Notes: a model not told the origin generated them from the letters alone. 32,124 nucleotides of DNA from Candidatus Rokuibacteriota bacterium (GCA_003220615.1 QHTB01000170.1:1-32124), one strand, 5' to 3'. Shown: positions 8,184 to 16,386, counted from the stretch's first letter. Program-made: numbers and translations.

Positions 8184-10322
8184 ATGAGGACGACACGGGG
8201 TGTGTGCGTCAATGTGGTCGCGCTCGTCATCGTCGTGCTGTTGGCGACCGGGCAGAGCCGGCCGACCGCTCAGCAGACCATCGACCCGGCGATCCGACCA
8301 GGGGCGAATGATCTCGGGGGCGTCGTCACCAGCGTGAAGGGACCCGAAGCCGGCGTCTGGGTCATCGCGGAGACGACGGACCTTCCCACGAGGTTCGCCA
8401 AGATCGTCGTGACGGATGACCAGGGCCGCTATCTCATGCCCGATCTTCCCAAGGTCGGCTACAACGTCTGGGTGCGCGGCTACGGACTGATCGACTCGCC
8501 CAAGATTCGCACCTCGCCGGGCAAGGTGCTCAACCTGAGAGCGGTGACGGCGCCGAGCCCCGCGGCCGCGGCCGAATACTATCCGGCGATCTACTGGTAT
8601 TCGATGCTCGAGGTCCCGGACAAGAGCGAATTTCCCATCGCCGCCGTGAAGAGCCAGGCTCAGTGGCTGGACGTCGTCAAGACCAACGGCTGCTACACCT
8701 GTCATCAGCTCGGCAACAAGGCGACGCGCACGATTCTCAAGGATCTGGGCTCGTTCGATTCCTCCGTCGACGCGTGGCAGCGCCGCATCCAGTCCGGCCA
8801 GGCGATGATCCAGATGACCACCAATCTCGGCCGGCTCGATCCTTCGCGCGCCTTGAAGCAGTTCGCCGACTGGACCGATCGGATCGCCGCCGGTGAGCTG
8901 CCGGCCTCGCAGCCGTCGCGGCCGCAGGGCGTCGAGCGCAACGTCGTCATCACCCTCTGGGACTGGGCCGGGCCCAAGGACTACCTGCACGACGAGGTCT
9001 CCACCGACAAGCGCAACCCGCGGGTCAACGCCAACGGCCAGATCTACGGCGCGACCGAGGAGAGTACGGACCTCTTCCCGGTGCTCGATCCGGTGAAGCA
9101 CAAGGCGACGCAGGTCAAGATGCTCGTGCGCGATCCCAAGACGCCCTCGTCGAAGCAGAACGCGATGCTCCCGTCGCCGTACTGGGGTCCCGAGCCGATC
9201 TGGGACAGCCAGAGCAGCATGCACAACCCGATGCTCGACGAGAAAGGACGGGTCTGGTTCACGTCGCGCGTCGGCGCGCCGGCCAATCCCGACTTCTGCA
9301 AAAAGGGGTCGGAGCACCCGTCGGCGAAGCTCACGCCCATCGAGACGTCGAACCGGCATCTCTCCATGTACGATCCGAAGACCGGGAAGATCACGCTGAT
9401 CCGCACGTGCTTCCCGACCCACCACCTGGTCTTCGCCGAGGATGCCAACAACACGCTGTGGACGAGCGCGGGCGGCCCGCAGAGTGGCGTCATCGGCTGG
9501 CTCAACCGCAAGGCGTTCGAGGAGACCGGTGACGAGGCGAAGTCGCAGGGATGGACCGCGCTCGTCCTCGACACCAACGGGAACGGCAAGCGTGATGACT
9601 ACGTCGAGCCGAATCAGCCGGTCGATCCCACGAAGGACAGGCGGGTCGCCGCGGCCTTTTACGGCGTCGGGGTCAGTCCGGTCGACGGAACGATCTGGGG
9701 CTCGGTGCTCGGCTTTCCCGGCTACGTCATTCGATTGAACCCGGGATCGAATCCGCCGGCGACCGCGCTGGCCGAAGTCTTCGAGCCGCCGATGCCGGGG
9801 TACGGCCCGCGCGGTATGGACATCGATCGGAACGGTGTCGCCTGGACGCCGCTCTCCAGCGGACACCTCGCGAGCTTCGACCGGCGCAAGTGCCAGGGGC
9901 CACTCAACGGGCCGACGGCCACGGGACAGCACTGCCCCGAGGGCTGGACGCTCTATCCGTTTCCCGGGCCCCAGCTCAGAAAGGTGACCGAGTCGGGCAG
10001 CGCCGAGGCCAGCTACTACACCTGGGTCGATCAGTTCGACACGTTCGGGCTCGGCAGGAACGTGCCGATCGCCACCGGCAACGCCAACGAGTCGTTGCTC
10101 GCCCTCGTGAACGGCCAGTTCGTCAACCTGCGTGTCCCCTATCCGATGGGCTTCTACACCAAGTGGATGGACGGGCGCATCGACGACCCGAGTGCAGGCT
10201 GGAAAGGCAAGGGGTTGTGGGCGACGTACAGCACGCGGACGCCGTTCCACGTCGAAGGCGGCAAGGGAACGACGAGCAAGGTCGTGAAGTTCCAGCTCCG
10301 CTCCGATCCCCTCGCGAGGTGA
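8184..10322 (+). CDS. Periplasmic c-type cytochrome / beta-propeller-like protein with carboxypeptidase-regulatory domain
   Basis: The product is 712 residues. The ATG at 8184 starts a signal peptide (VNVVALVIVVLLATG) and has GGGAGG upstream; the frame is open further upstream without protein-like sequence. Residues ~40-120 resemble a carboxypeptidase-regulatory (Ig-like) domain (GGVVTSVKGPEAGVWV, DDQGRYLMPDLP). One c-type heme site, CYTCH (C170, C173, H174), follows. The C-terminal ~450 residues hold repeated WFTSR, LWTS, IWGSV and AWTPL strands like the virginiamycin-B-lyase/YncE propellers. The layout suggests periplasmic electron transfer or substrate oxidation. It lies four bases upstream of the second ABC cluster, so the two are likely functionally linked. 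The substrate is unknown. Confidence 0.75.
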   Translation: MRTTRGVCVNVVALVIVVLLATGQSRPTAQQTIDPAIRPGANDLGGVVTSVKGPEAGVWVIAETTDLPTRFAKIVVTDDQGRYLMPDLPKVGYNVWVRGYGLIDSPKIRTSPGKVLNLRAVTAPSPAAAAEYYPAIYWYSMLEVPDKSEFPIAAVKSQAQWLDVVKTNGCYTCHQLGNKATRTILKDLGSFDSSVDAWQRRIQSGQAMIQMTTNLGRLDPSRALKQFADWTDRIAAGELPASQPSRPQGVERNVVITLWDWAGPKDYLHDEVSTDKRNPRVNANGQIYGATEESTDLFPVLDPVKHKATQVKMLVRDPKTPSSKQNAMLPSPYWGPEPIWDSQSSMHNPMLDEKGRVWFTSRVGAPANPDFCKKGSEHPSAKLTPIETSNRHLSMYDPKTGKITLIRTCFPTHHLVFAEDANNTLWTSAGGPQSGVIGWLNRKAFEETGDEAKSQGWTALVLDTNGNGKRDDYVEPNQPVDPTKDRRVAAAFYGVGVSPVDGTIWGSVLGFPGYVIRLNPGSNPPATALAEVFEPPMPGYGPRGMDIDRNGVAWTPLSSGHLASFDRRKCQGPLNGPTATGQHCPEGWTLYPFPGPQLRKVTESGSAEASYYTWVDQFDTFGLGRNVPIATGNANESLLALVNGQFVNLRVPYPMGFYTKWMDGRIDDPSAGWKGKGLWATYSTRTPFHVEGGKGTTSKVVKFQLRSDPLAR

Positions 10323-10326
10323 CCGC

Positions 10327-11337
10327 ATGAAGCCCTTCCTCGCCGCGATGGCCGCCGGCGCCGTCGTCGTGGTTGCGCCGGGCGCCCGCGCGCAGACGCC
10401 CACGACGGTCACCGCAGCCATCGGCAGCAACATGAACCACGTGCCGAGCTTCGTCGGCGTCGAGAAGGGCATCTTCCTCAAGCACGGCGTCGACGTGAAG
10501 CTGAAGATCCTGAGCACGGGCCAGGAGATGTCGAAGGCGCTGCAGGCGGGCGAGGCTCAGCTCGTCGGCGCCGCGTTTTCCAACTTTCCGCTGGCCGTCG
10601 AGCGCGGGATGACCGCCAAGGGCGTCGTGGGCTCGATGGGCGATCGCACGACGATGCACTCCGACGAGCCCGTCAGCGTGTGGACGCGCAAGGGCAGCGG
10701 CATCACGAAGCTCGAGGACCTCGCCGGCAAGCGCGTGGGCACGCCGGTCGGCGGCACCGCCGACGAGTACCTGGGCGCGGCGCTGAAGAAGAAGGGGATC
10801 GCGCGCGAGCGCGTGACGCTGCTGAATGTCATGCCCGGCAACACGGTCTCGACGCTCCAGGGCGGGAGCGTGGACGCCGTCGCCGTCTGGGAGCCGTATG
10901 GCTCGCTGGTCGGCGCCAAGGTGCCCGACGCCCAGCTCGTCGCGCGCGGCGGCGGCTACGTCGGCTACTACATCAACATCAGCGTCCGGAACGACATCAT
11001 CGACAAAGACCCGCAGCTCGTCGAGCGGTTCGTGCTGGCGTTCGCCGAAGCCTCCCAGTACACGCGCCAGCACCTCGACGAGGGCGCCGAGATCGCCACG
11101 CGCTGGATCCCCGGGCTCGACTTGCCCGTGGCCAAGACGGCCATCCGCAACCTGACGTTCGATCCGCGCATCACCCGGCACACGATCGCCGCCTGGGAGG
11201 AGAACGTCCGCATCCTCATCGAGCAGAAGAAGCTGCGCACGGCGCTGCCGTGGCAGCAGGGGATGGAGCCGCGGTTCATCGAGAAGGTGATGAAGGAGCA
11301 CCCGGAGCTCTTCGCGGACCTCAAGACGGTGCCCTGA
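10327..11337 (+). CDS. ABC transporter substrate-binding protein, NMT1/SsuA type (second cluster)
   Basis: The product is 336 residues with a signal peptide (MKPFLAAMAAGAVVVVAPGARA). Conserved NMT1/SsuA elements include FVGVEKGIFLKHGVDVKL, ALQAGEAQLVGAAFSNFP, the LAGKRVGTPVGG segment and the ALQGGSVDAV-type hinge (STLQGGSVDAVAVWEPYG). It is only distantly similar by eye to the binding protein at 4215-5246, so the two clusters probably bind different ligands. The start is four bases after the cytochrome/propeller stop and the ATPase gene follows immediately, so all are in one transcription unit. Confidence 0.88.
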   Translation: MKPFLAAMAAGAVVVVAPGARAQTPTTVTAAIGSNMNHVPSFVGVEKGIFLKHGVDVKLKILSTGQEMSKALQAGEAQLVGAAFSNFPLAVERGMTAKGVVGSMGDRTTMHSDEPVSVWTRKGSGITKLEDLAGKRVGTPVGGTADEYLGAALKKKGIARERVTLLNVMPGNTVSTLQGGSVDAVAVWEPYGSLVGAKVPDAQLVARGGGYVGYYINISVRNDIIDKDPQLVERFVLAFAEASQYTRQHLDEGAEIATRWIPGLDLPVAKTAIRNLTFDPRITRHTIAAWEENVRILIEQKKLRTALPWQQGMEPRFIEKVMKEHPELFADLKTVP

Positions 11338-11341
11338 GCGC

Positions 11342-12115
11342 GTGCCCGCCAAGATCGTGCTCGCCGGGCTCGGTCACGAGTACGTCAATCCCTTCACGCG
11401 CGAGCGGGTGCTGGCCCTCGACGGCCTCGACCTCGACGTGGCTCAGGGCGAGTTCCTCACGGTGGTCGGGCCGAGCGGGTGCGGCAAATCCACCCTGCTC
11501 GGCATCCTGGCCGGCTTGCTCAGGCCCACGCGCGGCGCCGTCCTGGTGGACGGCCGGCCGGTGAAGGGCCCCGGCCCCGATCGCGGCGTCGTCTTCCAGG
11601 AGTTCGCCATCCTGCCCTGGCGCACGGTCGAGCGGAACATCGCCCACGGCCTCGAGATCCAGCGGGTGGACCGGAGCGAGCGCGCCGCCACCGTCCGCCG
11701 TTTCGTCGAGCTGGTCGGGCTCAAGGGCTTCGAGACGAAATATCCTCACGAGCTCTCGGGCGGGATGAAGCAACGCGTCGCGGTGGCGCGCACGCTGGCC
11801 GCGAATCCCGAGGTCATGCTGATGGACGAGCCGTTCGCCGCCGTGGATGCGCAGACGCGCATCACGCTCCAGGAAGAGCTGAACACGATCGCGCAGGCCA
11901 CCGGCAAGACGATCCTGTTCGTCACCCACAACGTCGAGGAGGCCGTGTTCCTGGGCGACCGCTGCTGCGTGCTCTCGCGCCGCCCCGGCCGCGTGAAGAC
12001 GCTCGTGCCGATCGACATCCCGCGGGCCAGGCGGACGTGGACGCTCTTCACGTCCGATCCAGCGTTCTCGCGGATCAAGGATCACGTGCTCCGGCTGGTG
12101 AGAGAGGAGGTGTGA
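11342..12115 (+). CDS. ABC transporter ATPase, SsuB/TauB type (second cluster)
   Basis: The product is 257 residues from a GTG start four bases after the binding-protein stop. Motifs seen: Walker [11 protein letters not shown]-loop VVFQEFAILPW, signature [15 protein letters not shown], Walker B VMLMDEPFAAVD and the switch His in FVTHNVEEAVFL. The N-terminus (LAGLGHEYVNPFTRERVLAL) is typical of the family. Its TGA shares its last base with the ATG of the permease (TGATG), favouring coupled translation. Confidence 0.92.
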   Translation: MPAKIVLAGLGHEYVNPFTRERVLALDGLDLDVAQGEFLTVVGPSGCGKSTLLGILAGLLRPTRGAVLVDGRPVKGPGPDRGVVFQEFAILPWRTVERNIAHGLEIQRVDRSERAATVRRFVELVGLKGFETKYPHELSGGMKQRVAVARTLAANPEVMLMDEPFAAVDAQTRITLQEELNTIAQATGKTILFVTHNVEEAVFLGDRCCVLSRRPGRVKTLVPIDIPRARRTWTLFTSDPAFSRIKDHVLRLVREEV

Positions 12116-12798
12116 TGCTCCGGCGCGAGGCCGTGATGACGTGGCTCGTCGTCCTCGCCGGCTTCTTCGGCGCCTGGAGCCTGATGGCGGCGACGCTGCC
12201 CGTACCGGCGTATTTCCTGCCGCCGCCGACGGCGGTGGTGAGCGCCTTCGGCGAGCTGGTCCGTAAGGGCATTCTCCCCACGTACGTCGCCGAGAGCCTG
12301 CGCCGGATCTTGACCGCGGCGGTGCTCGGGCTCGTCGTCGGCGTGCCGGCGGGACTGCTCCTCGGCATGAGCCGGCGGGTCGCCGACTTCTTCTATCCGC
12401 TGCTCAACTTCTTCCAGTCGGTCTCGGGCATCGCCTGGCTGCCGCTCTTCCTGGTGTGGTTCGGGTTCAGCGAGCGGACGATCCTGGTGGCCGTGAACTA
12501 CACGCTGCTGTTTCCGGTGATCTTCAACGCGATGCTCGGCGTGCGCAGCGTGCCGCCGCTCTACGTGAACGCGCTGCGGACGCTCGGGGCGTCCCGGTGG
12601 CGCATCGTCCGCGATGTGGTGCTGCCGGGCGCCCTGCCATCGATCGCCACCGGCCTGCGGCTGGGACTCGCCTATGGCTGGCGAGCGCTGATCGCCGCCG
12701 AGATGCTCGTCGGCGGGCTCTGGCTCGTCCTCGATTACTTCCTGCTGCGCCCGCTGGAGGAAGCGACCATCGCTCGCTGGGGCCTGATCCAGCGGTGA
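12115..12798 (+). CDS. ABC transporter permease, SsuC type, apparently internally shortened
   Basis: The product is 227 residues, shorter than the ~250 usual in the family. The first ~190 residues align well with the next permease (SGIAWLPLFLVWFGFSE, EAA-type ALRTLGASRWRIVRDVVLP, YGWRALIAAEM). After AEMLVGG, however, it jumps directly to LWLVLDYFLLRPLEEATIARWGL. The neighbouring permease has ~28 more residues at that place (TGLGFLIYNG through IIVIGV), including a periplasmic loop and part of the last helix. The reading frame is kept. This could be a real 84-bp deletion that cripples or alters the subunit, or an assembly collapse. The ATG overlaps the ATPase stop (TGATG); the stop overlaps the next start (GTGA). 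Confidence 0.82.
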   Translation: MLRREAVMTWLVVLAGFFGAWSLMAATLPVPAYFLPPPTAVVSAFGELVRKGILPTYVAESLRRILTAAVLGLVVGVPAGLLLGMSRRVADFFYPLLNFFQSVSGIAWLPLFLVWFGFSERTILVAVNYTLLFPVIFNAMLGVRSVPPLYVNALRTLGASRWRIVRDVVLPGALPSIATGLRLGLAYGWRALIAAEMLVGGLWLVLDYFLLRPLEEATIARWGLIQR

Positions 12799-13556
12799 AG
12801 GCCGGCGCACGCGGGGCCCTGCCGTTCGCCGTGCTGATCGCCGTGTGGTGGCTGGTGACGCGGCTCGGGTTCGTTCAGCCGATCTTCCTGCCTCCGCCCG
12901 GCGACGTCATACGGGTCGCCACCGAGCTGGCCAGCGACGGCTCGCTGTGGATCGACATCGCGGCCAGTCTCGGCCGCGTCTTCCTCGGCATCGTCGCGGG
13001 CGTGCCGCTGGCCGTCGGCCTCGGCGTCCTCGTCGCGCTCAATCGCCGGCTGGCGCCGGTGGTGGAGCCGATCGTCGGGTTCTTCAACGCGCTGTCCGGG
13101 ATCGCCTGGCTGCCACTGGCCATCACGTGGTTCGGCCTGGGCTGGACGAGCGTCACCTTCATCATGTTCAACACGATCTTCTTCCTGGTCTTCTTCAACA
13201 CGCTGGTCGGCGTGCGTGCCGTGCCGCGCATCTTCGAGCAGGCCGTGCTGACGATGGGCGGGTCGCGCCGCGACGTCATCTGGGAGGTGCTGATCCCCGG
13301 GGCGCTGCCCAGTGTCGTCACCGGTATCCGCATGTCGATCGGCTTCGGCTGGCGCGCCCTGATCGCGGCCGAGATGATCGCGACCAGCACCGGCCTCGGC
13401 TTCCTCATCTACAACGGCGCCAACTTCCTCCAGAGCGACACGATCCTGGTCGGCATCATCGTCATCGGCGTCCTGTGGCTGCTCACCGACCGCCTGCTGC
13501 TGCGGCCGCTCGAGCGCCGCACGATCGAGCGCTGGGGCCTCGTCTCGATCACGTGA
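12795..13556 (+). CDS. ABC transporter permease, SsuC type (second cluster)
   Basis: The product is 253 residues from a GTG whose GTGA overlaps the previous permease stop. It shows the usual six hydrophobic segments, the signature SGIAWLPLAITWFGLG and the EAA-like loop TMGGSRRDVIWEVLIPGALP that docks on the ATPase. Its C-terminus is full length (GLGFLIYNGANFLQSDTILV). It pairs with the shortened permease at 12115-12798. The stop in turn overlaps the start of a small membrane protein gene. Confidence 0.9.
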   Translation: MKAGARGALPFAVLIAVWWLVTRLGFVQPIFLPPPGDVIRVATELASDGSLWIDIAASLGRVFLGIVAGVPLAVGLGVLVALNRRLAPVVEPIVGFFNALSGIAWLPLAITWFGLGWTSVTFIMFNTIFFLVFFNTLVGVRAVPRIFEQAVLTMGGSRRDVIWEVLIPGALPSVVTGIRMSIGFGWRALIAAEMIATSTGLGFLIYNGANFLQSDTILVGIIVIGVLWLLTDRLLLRPLERRTIERWGLVSIT

Positions 13557-13873
13557 GGTACCTGCGCCACCGGACCGTCGCCTTCCTGGCCGGGGTCATC
13601 CTGGCCGGGGCGGCCTGGGAGCTATATATATGGATGGCGGCTCCGGGGCGGCTGGACCCCGATCTGGCCCGGGCCATGGGCCGGGAGCCGTTCGTGAACG
13701 TGGCCGTGACGCTCGGCTTCGCGCCCGAGGACTTTCACATCCGCCTGTTCCAGACCTACGGCGTGGTGAGCGGCGTGCAGGGGATGACGGTGAAGCTGCA
13801 GCGAGTGCCGGCCGACGGCGTGATGCGTCTGGCGCGCCTCTACTGGGTGCGGCGCATCTCGCGCGAGCCCTGA
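13553..13873 (+). CDS. Small single-pass membrane protein in ABC operon, unknown function
   Basis: The product is 106 residues from a GTG coupled by a GTGA overlap to the permease stop. One hydrophobic helix lies at about residues 8-27 (VAFLAGVILAGAAWELYIWM). The rest is a soluble domain (FVNVAVTLGFAPEDFHIRLF, VQGMTVKLQRVPADGVMRLA) with no motif I recognise. The coupling says it was kept with the transporter, so it may be an accessory or regulatory subunit. No homologous small gene is seen in the first ABC cluster. Confidence 0.65.
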   Translation: MRYLRHRTVAFLAGVILAGAAWELYIWMAAPGRLDPDLARAMGREPFVNVAVTLGFAPEDFHIRLFQTYGVVSGVQGMTVKLQRVPADGVMRLARLYWVRRISREP

Positions 13874-13886
13874 GCGAGGTCCACGA

Positions 13887-14657
13887 ATGACACCCTGGGA
13901 TCCTTCGCAGTACCTCAAGTTCTCCGGCCAGCGGCTGCGACCGGCCGTCGATCTGCTGAACCGCATCGACGTCGAAGATCCAGCAGAGGTCTACGATCTG
14001 GGCGCCGGGGCTGGCAACGTCACGCAACTCCTCCGGACGCGCTGGCCGAACGCGCGCATCACGGGAATCGACGAGTCGGCGGAGATGCTCGCCAAGGCCG
14101 CCGTCGCGGCTCCCGCGATCACCTGGGAGCGGGCTGATCTGGCGACGTGGCGGCCGCCACGCCCGGCCGACGTCATCTACTCGAATGCCGCGCTCCACTG
14201 GCTCGGCGACCACGATCGCGTCTTTCCCGCGCTGCTGTCGGGGCTCAAGCCGGGCGGCGTCCTCGCCGTTCAGCTCCCGCGGAACTTCGGCGCGCCGTCT
14301 CACACGCTGATCATGGACGCGGTCCGCAACGGACCATGGCGCGAAACGCTCGAGCCGTTGCTCCGGCCGAATCCGGTGGCGGAGCCGAGCTTCTACTTCG
14401 ATCTCCTGTCCTCGCGGACGGCCGCGCTCGACATCTGGGAGATCGAGTATCTGCAAGTTTTGCAGGGCGTCGATCCCGTGAAGGAGTGGGTGAAGGGAAG
14501 CTGGCTCGTGCCGCTGCTCGCGGCGCTCGACGAGCCCGACCGCGGCCGCTTCGAGGCGCGCTACGCGGAGCTGGCCGCGCGTGCGTATCCGCGACGGGCC
14601 GACGGCCGCACGCTCTTTCCGTTCCGGCGCCTGTTCATCGTCGCCAGGGCTGGCTAG
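13887..14657 (+). CDS. tam: Trans-aconitate 2-methyltransferase
   Basis: The product is 256 residues, the size expected for Tam. The N-terminus MTPWDPSQYLKF and SAM-binding motif I (VYDLGAGAGNVTQLLR) are characteristic, with the acidic ribose-binding residue in ITGIDESAEMLAKA and motif IV in DVIYSNAALHWLGDH. Tam uses SAM to methylate trans-aconitate, an inhibitor formed from cis-aconitate, in the cytoplasm. It starts 13 bases after the small membrane protein gene. Whether it acts with the transporter is unclear; a related carboxylate substrate is conceivable. Confidence 0.85.
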   Translation: MTPWDPSQYLKFSGQRLRPAVDLLNRIDVEDPAEVYDLGAGAGNVTQLLRTRWPNARITGIDESAEMLAKAAVAAPAITWERADLATWRPPRPADVIYSNAALHWLGDHDRVFPALLSGLKPGGVLAVQLPRNFGAPSHTLIMDAVRNGPWRETLEPLLRPNPVAEPSFYFDLLSSRTAALDIWEIEYLQVLQGVDPVKEWVKGSWLVPLLAALDEPDRGRFEARYAELAARAYPRRADGRTLFPFRRLFIVARAG

Positions 14658-14732
14658 AGTAAGGTCGTTGACAACGCCTCCCGATGCGCCCATGCTGGCC
14701 GCGACGTGGGCCGTTGCTCATCTCTTTAGACT

Positions 14733-14750
14733 GTCTGAACTAAGTCAGAC
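14733..14750. promoter_or_regulatory. Inverted repeat upstream of the ABM-family gene
   Basis: GTCTGA (14733-14738) and TCAGAC (14745-14750) form perfect 6-base arms around a 6-base spacer, about 40 bases before the next start codon. Position and size suit a repressor or activator site. A TTGACA at about 14669 in the same gap could be a -35 element, but no good -10 pairs with it. No T-tract follows, so a terminator is less likely. Confidence 0.35.
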
Positions 14751-14789
14751 CCTCTGAAATCCCCCCTGCTTAGCCGCGAAGGAGTCTCC

Positions 14790-15104
14790 ATGTTTGCTCG
14801 TACAGTGCGAATGCATCTCAAGCCGAACAGTGTGGCGCAGTTCACCGAGACGATGGAGAAGGACGTGATTCCGCTCCTCCGGAAGCAGCAGGGTTTCAAG
14901 GACGAGATCACCTTCCTGCCCGCGGATGGCGGTAACGAAGCGGTGGCGATCAGCTTCTGGGAGAAGCGGGAAAATGCCGACGCGTACCAGCGCGGCGCCT
15001 ATCCCGAAGTGCTGAAGTCGGTGGCGAAGGTCGCCGACGGCACCCCGCAGGTCCAGACGTCGGAAGTCTCGAACTCGACCTGGCACAAGATCGCTGCCCG
15101 GTAG
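14790..15104 (+). CDS. ABM-fold (antibiotic biosynthesis monooxygenase-like) protein
   Basis: The product is 104 residues with the ABM pattern: MFARTVRMHLKPNSVAQF for the first strand and helix, then KDVIPLLRKQQGFKDEI and AVAISFWEKRENADAY. Such small dimeric ferredoxin-like proteins can be monooxygenases, heme-degrading enzymes or simply ligand binders. Those with FWE at this place are usually of unknown activity. A good Shine-Dalgarno (GAAGGAG) precedes the ATG. It faces the acyl-CoA dehydrogenase-like gene across a strong hairpin and seems to be a single-gene transcript. Confidence 0.75.
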   Translation: MFARTVRMHLKPNSVAQFTETMEKDVIPLLRKQQGFKDEITFLPADGGNEAVAISFWEKRENADAYQRGAYPEVLKSVAKVADGTPQVQTSEVSNSTWHKIAAR

Positions 15105-15125
15105 ACCTGAAGCCTGTCGTGGACG

Positions 15126-15145
15126 GGGGCGGACCGATCCGCCCC
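15126..15145. terminator. Hairpin between convergent genes
   Basis: GGGGCGGA (15126-15133) pairs perfectly with TCCGCCCC (15138-15145) around the loop CCGA, between the convergent stops at 15104 and 15154. No U-tract follows on either strand, so it is a likely bidirectional terminator or mRNA-end stabiliser rather than a textbook intrinsic terminator. Confidence 0.5.
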
Positions 15146-15153
15146 TGTCGCGC

Positions 15154-16308
15154 CTACAGCCACGTCGTGTCCGGCTCGAGCCCCAGGAGGTGCTGACCGA
15201 CCGTCTCGAAGTGTGACAGCCGGCCCTGCAGTTGCTGGGTCACCGTGTGCATGTCGCGGAAGCGACGCTCGAACGGCTGGCTCTGGAAGACGGACGTCCC
15301 GCCGGCGGCGTGATAGACGACGTCGACCACCTCCTTCGCGTTCTGGATGGCATTCGTCGCCGCCAGGCGGATGGTCACGCGCTGGTCGAGGCTCAGCACC
15401 CCCTGACTGCCCACGTCGCGCCAGATCGTTTCGAGCGATTGCAGTAGCAGCATGCGCGACGAGCGGAGCCGCGCTTCACATTGCCCCACCTGGCCCTGGA
15501 CCGCGGCGCTCTCGCGCAGCGTCCGGCTCATGCCGCGCGGTGTCTTGTCACGCGCCAGAGCCACGAAGTCGTCGAGGCAGGCGCGGGCGATGGCGAGCGC
15601 GACGCCGGCGAAGCCCGAGGCGAACAGGTTGACGATGGGGAAGCAGTAGAGCGCGCCCGGCTGGCGACGCTCCGACGCGTCGTCCCGCGCCATCGAGTAC
15701 GCCTTCGGCACGAAGAGATCGCTCACCGAGTACGAATCGCTGGCGGTTCCCCGCAGACCGATGACGCGCCAGACGTCGGTCATCTGAGCGCGGCTGGCCG
15801 GAAACAGCATGGTCCGGCTCTCGTGGCTGCCGTCCGGGCGCCGGCGCGGGGCGCCGTCGGCCTCGTAGATCGGGCAATAGCCGCCGAACCACGTGGCGTG
15901 ACGGCCGCCGCTCGCAAAGCTCCACGTCCCGGTCACGCGATAGCCGCCGTCGGCGACGACGGCGCGTGAGCTGGGTCCCGGTCCCCAGGCCATGACGGCG
16001 CGACGATCGCCGAAGATGTCGCGGGCGACGTCGGGCGGCACGTACGCGGCGGTCATCGAGCAGCCCGCCGTCTGGCAGAGGACCCACGCCGTGCTGGCGT
16101 CACCCCTGGCGATCTCTTCGATGACCAGCGTGAAGGTCACCGGATCGAGCTCGCCACCGTCGAAGCTCCGCGGCAACAAGAGTCGGAAGAACCCCGCGTC
16201 ATGCAGTGCGTCAATCAGGGGCTCGGGGATCCGGCGCTCACGGTCGATCTGATCGGCCGCGGCGGCCACGCGGGGCCTCAGCTCCCTGGCTCGGTCTAGG
16301 TAGCTCAC
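15154..16308 (-). CDS. Acyl-CoA dehydrogenase-fold flavoprotein (possible group D monooxygenase)
   Basis: The product is 384 residues from a GTG at 16308; an upstream ATG at 16356 would add 16 non-conserved residues. The N-terminal helical domain (DQIDRERRIPEPLIDALHDA, GFFRLLLPRSFDGGELDP) and the middle beta domain (GYRVTGTWSFASGGRHATWF) are characteristic of the acyl-CoA dehydrogenase superfamily. The sequence resembles HsaA/DszC/SfnC-like flavin-dependent monooxygenases more than true dehydrogenases, since IEEIARGDASTAWVL and SGGRHATW are typical of them. Some of these oxidise organosulfur compounds, which would fit sulfonate-type importers nearby, but the substrate cannot be told from sequence. 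No flavin reductase lies next to it. Confidence 0.78.
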   Translation of the reverse strand: MSYLDRARELRPRVAAAADQIDRERRIPEPLIDALHDAGFFRLLLPRSFDGGELDPVTFTLVIEEIARGDASTAWVLCQTAGCSMTAAYVPPDVARDIFGDRRAVMAWGPGPSSRAVVADGGYRVTGTWSFASGGRHATWFGGYCPIYEADGAPRRRPDGSHESRTMLFPASRAQMTDVWRVIGLRGTASDSYSVSDLFVPKAYSMARDDASERRQPGALYCFPIVNLFASGFAGVALAIARACLDDFVALARDKTPRGMSRTLRESAAVQGQVGQCEARLRSSRMLLLQSLETIWRDVGSQGVLSLDQRVTIRLAATNAIQNAKEVVDVVYHAAGGTSVFQSQPFERRFRDMHTVTQQLQGRLSHFETVGQHLLGLEPDTTWL

Positions 16309-16370
16309 GGTTTTCGGTCCTCTACTTGGTTCCCCGGCGACTGTCAACGCCAACACGGCATGTCATCGCC

Positions 16371-16386
16371 GCGACGGCCGCGTCGC
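16371..16386. repeat. Short hairpin in the intergenic region before 16512
   Basis: GCGACG and CGTCGC pair around GCCG in the 203-base gap between two divergent genes. A second short dyad (TGTCA-C-TGACA, 16389-16399) follows directly. They could be regulator sites for either gene, but no promoter hexamers could be assigned. The rest of this gap shows nothing else I can support. Confidence 0.3.

Noticed and set aside
8091..10517. Long minus-strand open frame (808 residues) opposite the cytochrome/propeller gene
   Set aside because: Antisense shadow of a gene with clear signal peptide and CxxCH; no recognisable domain.
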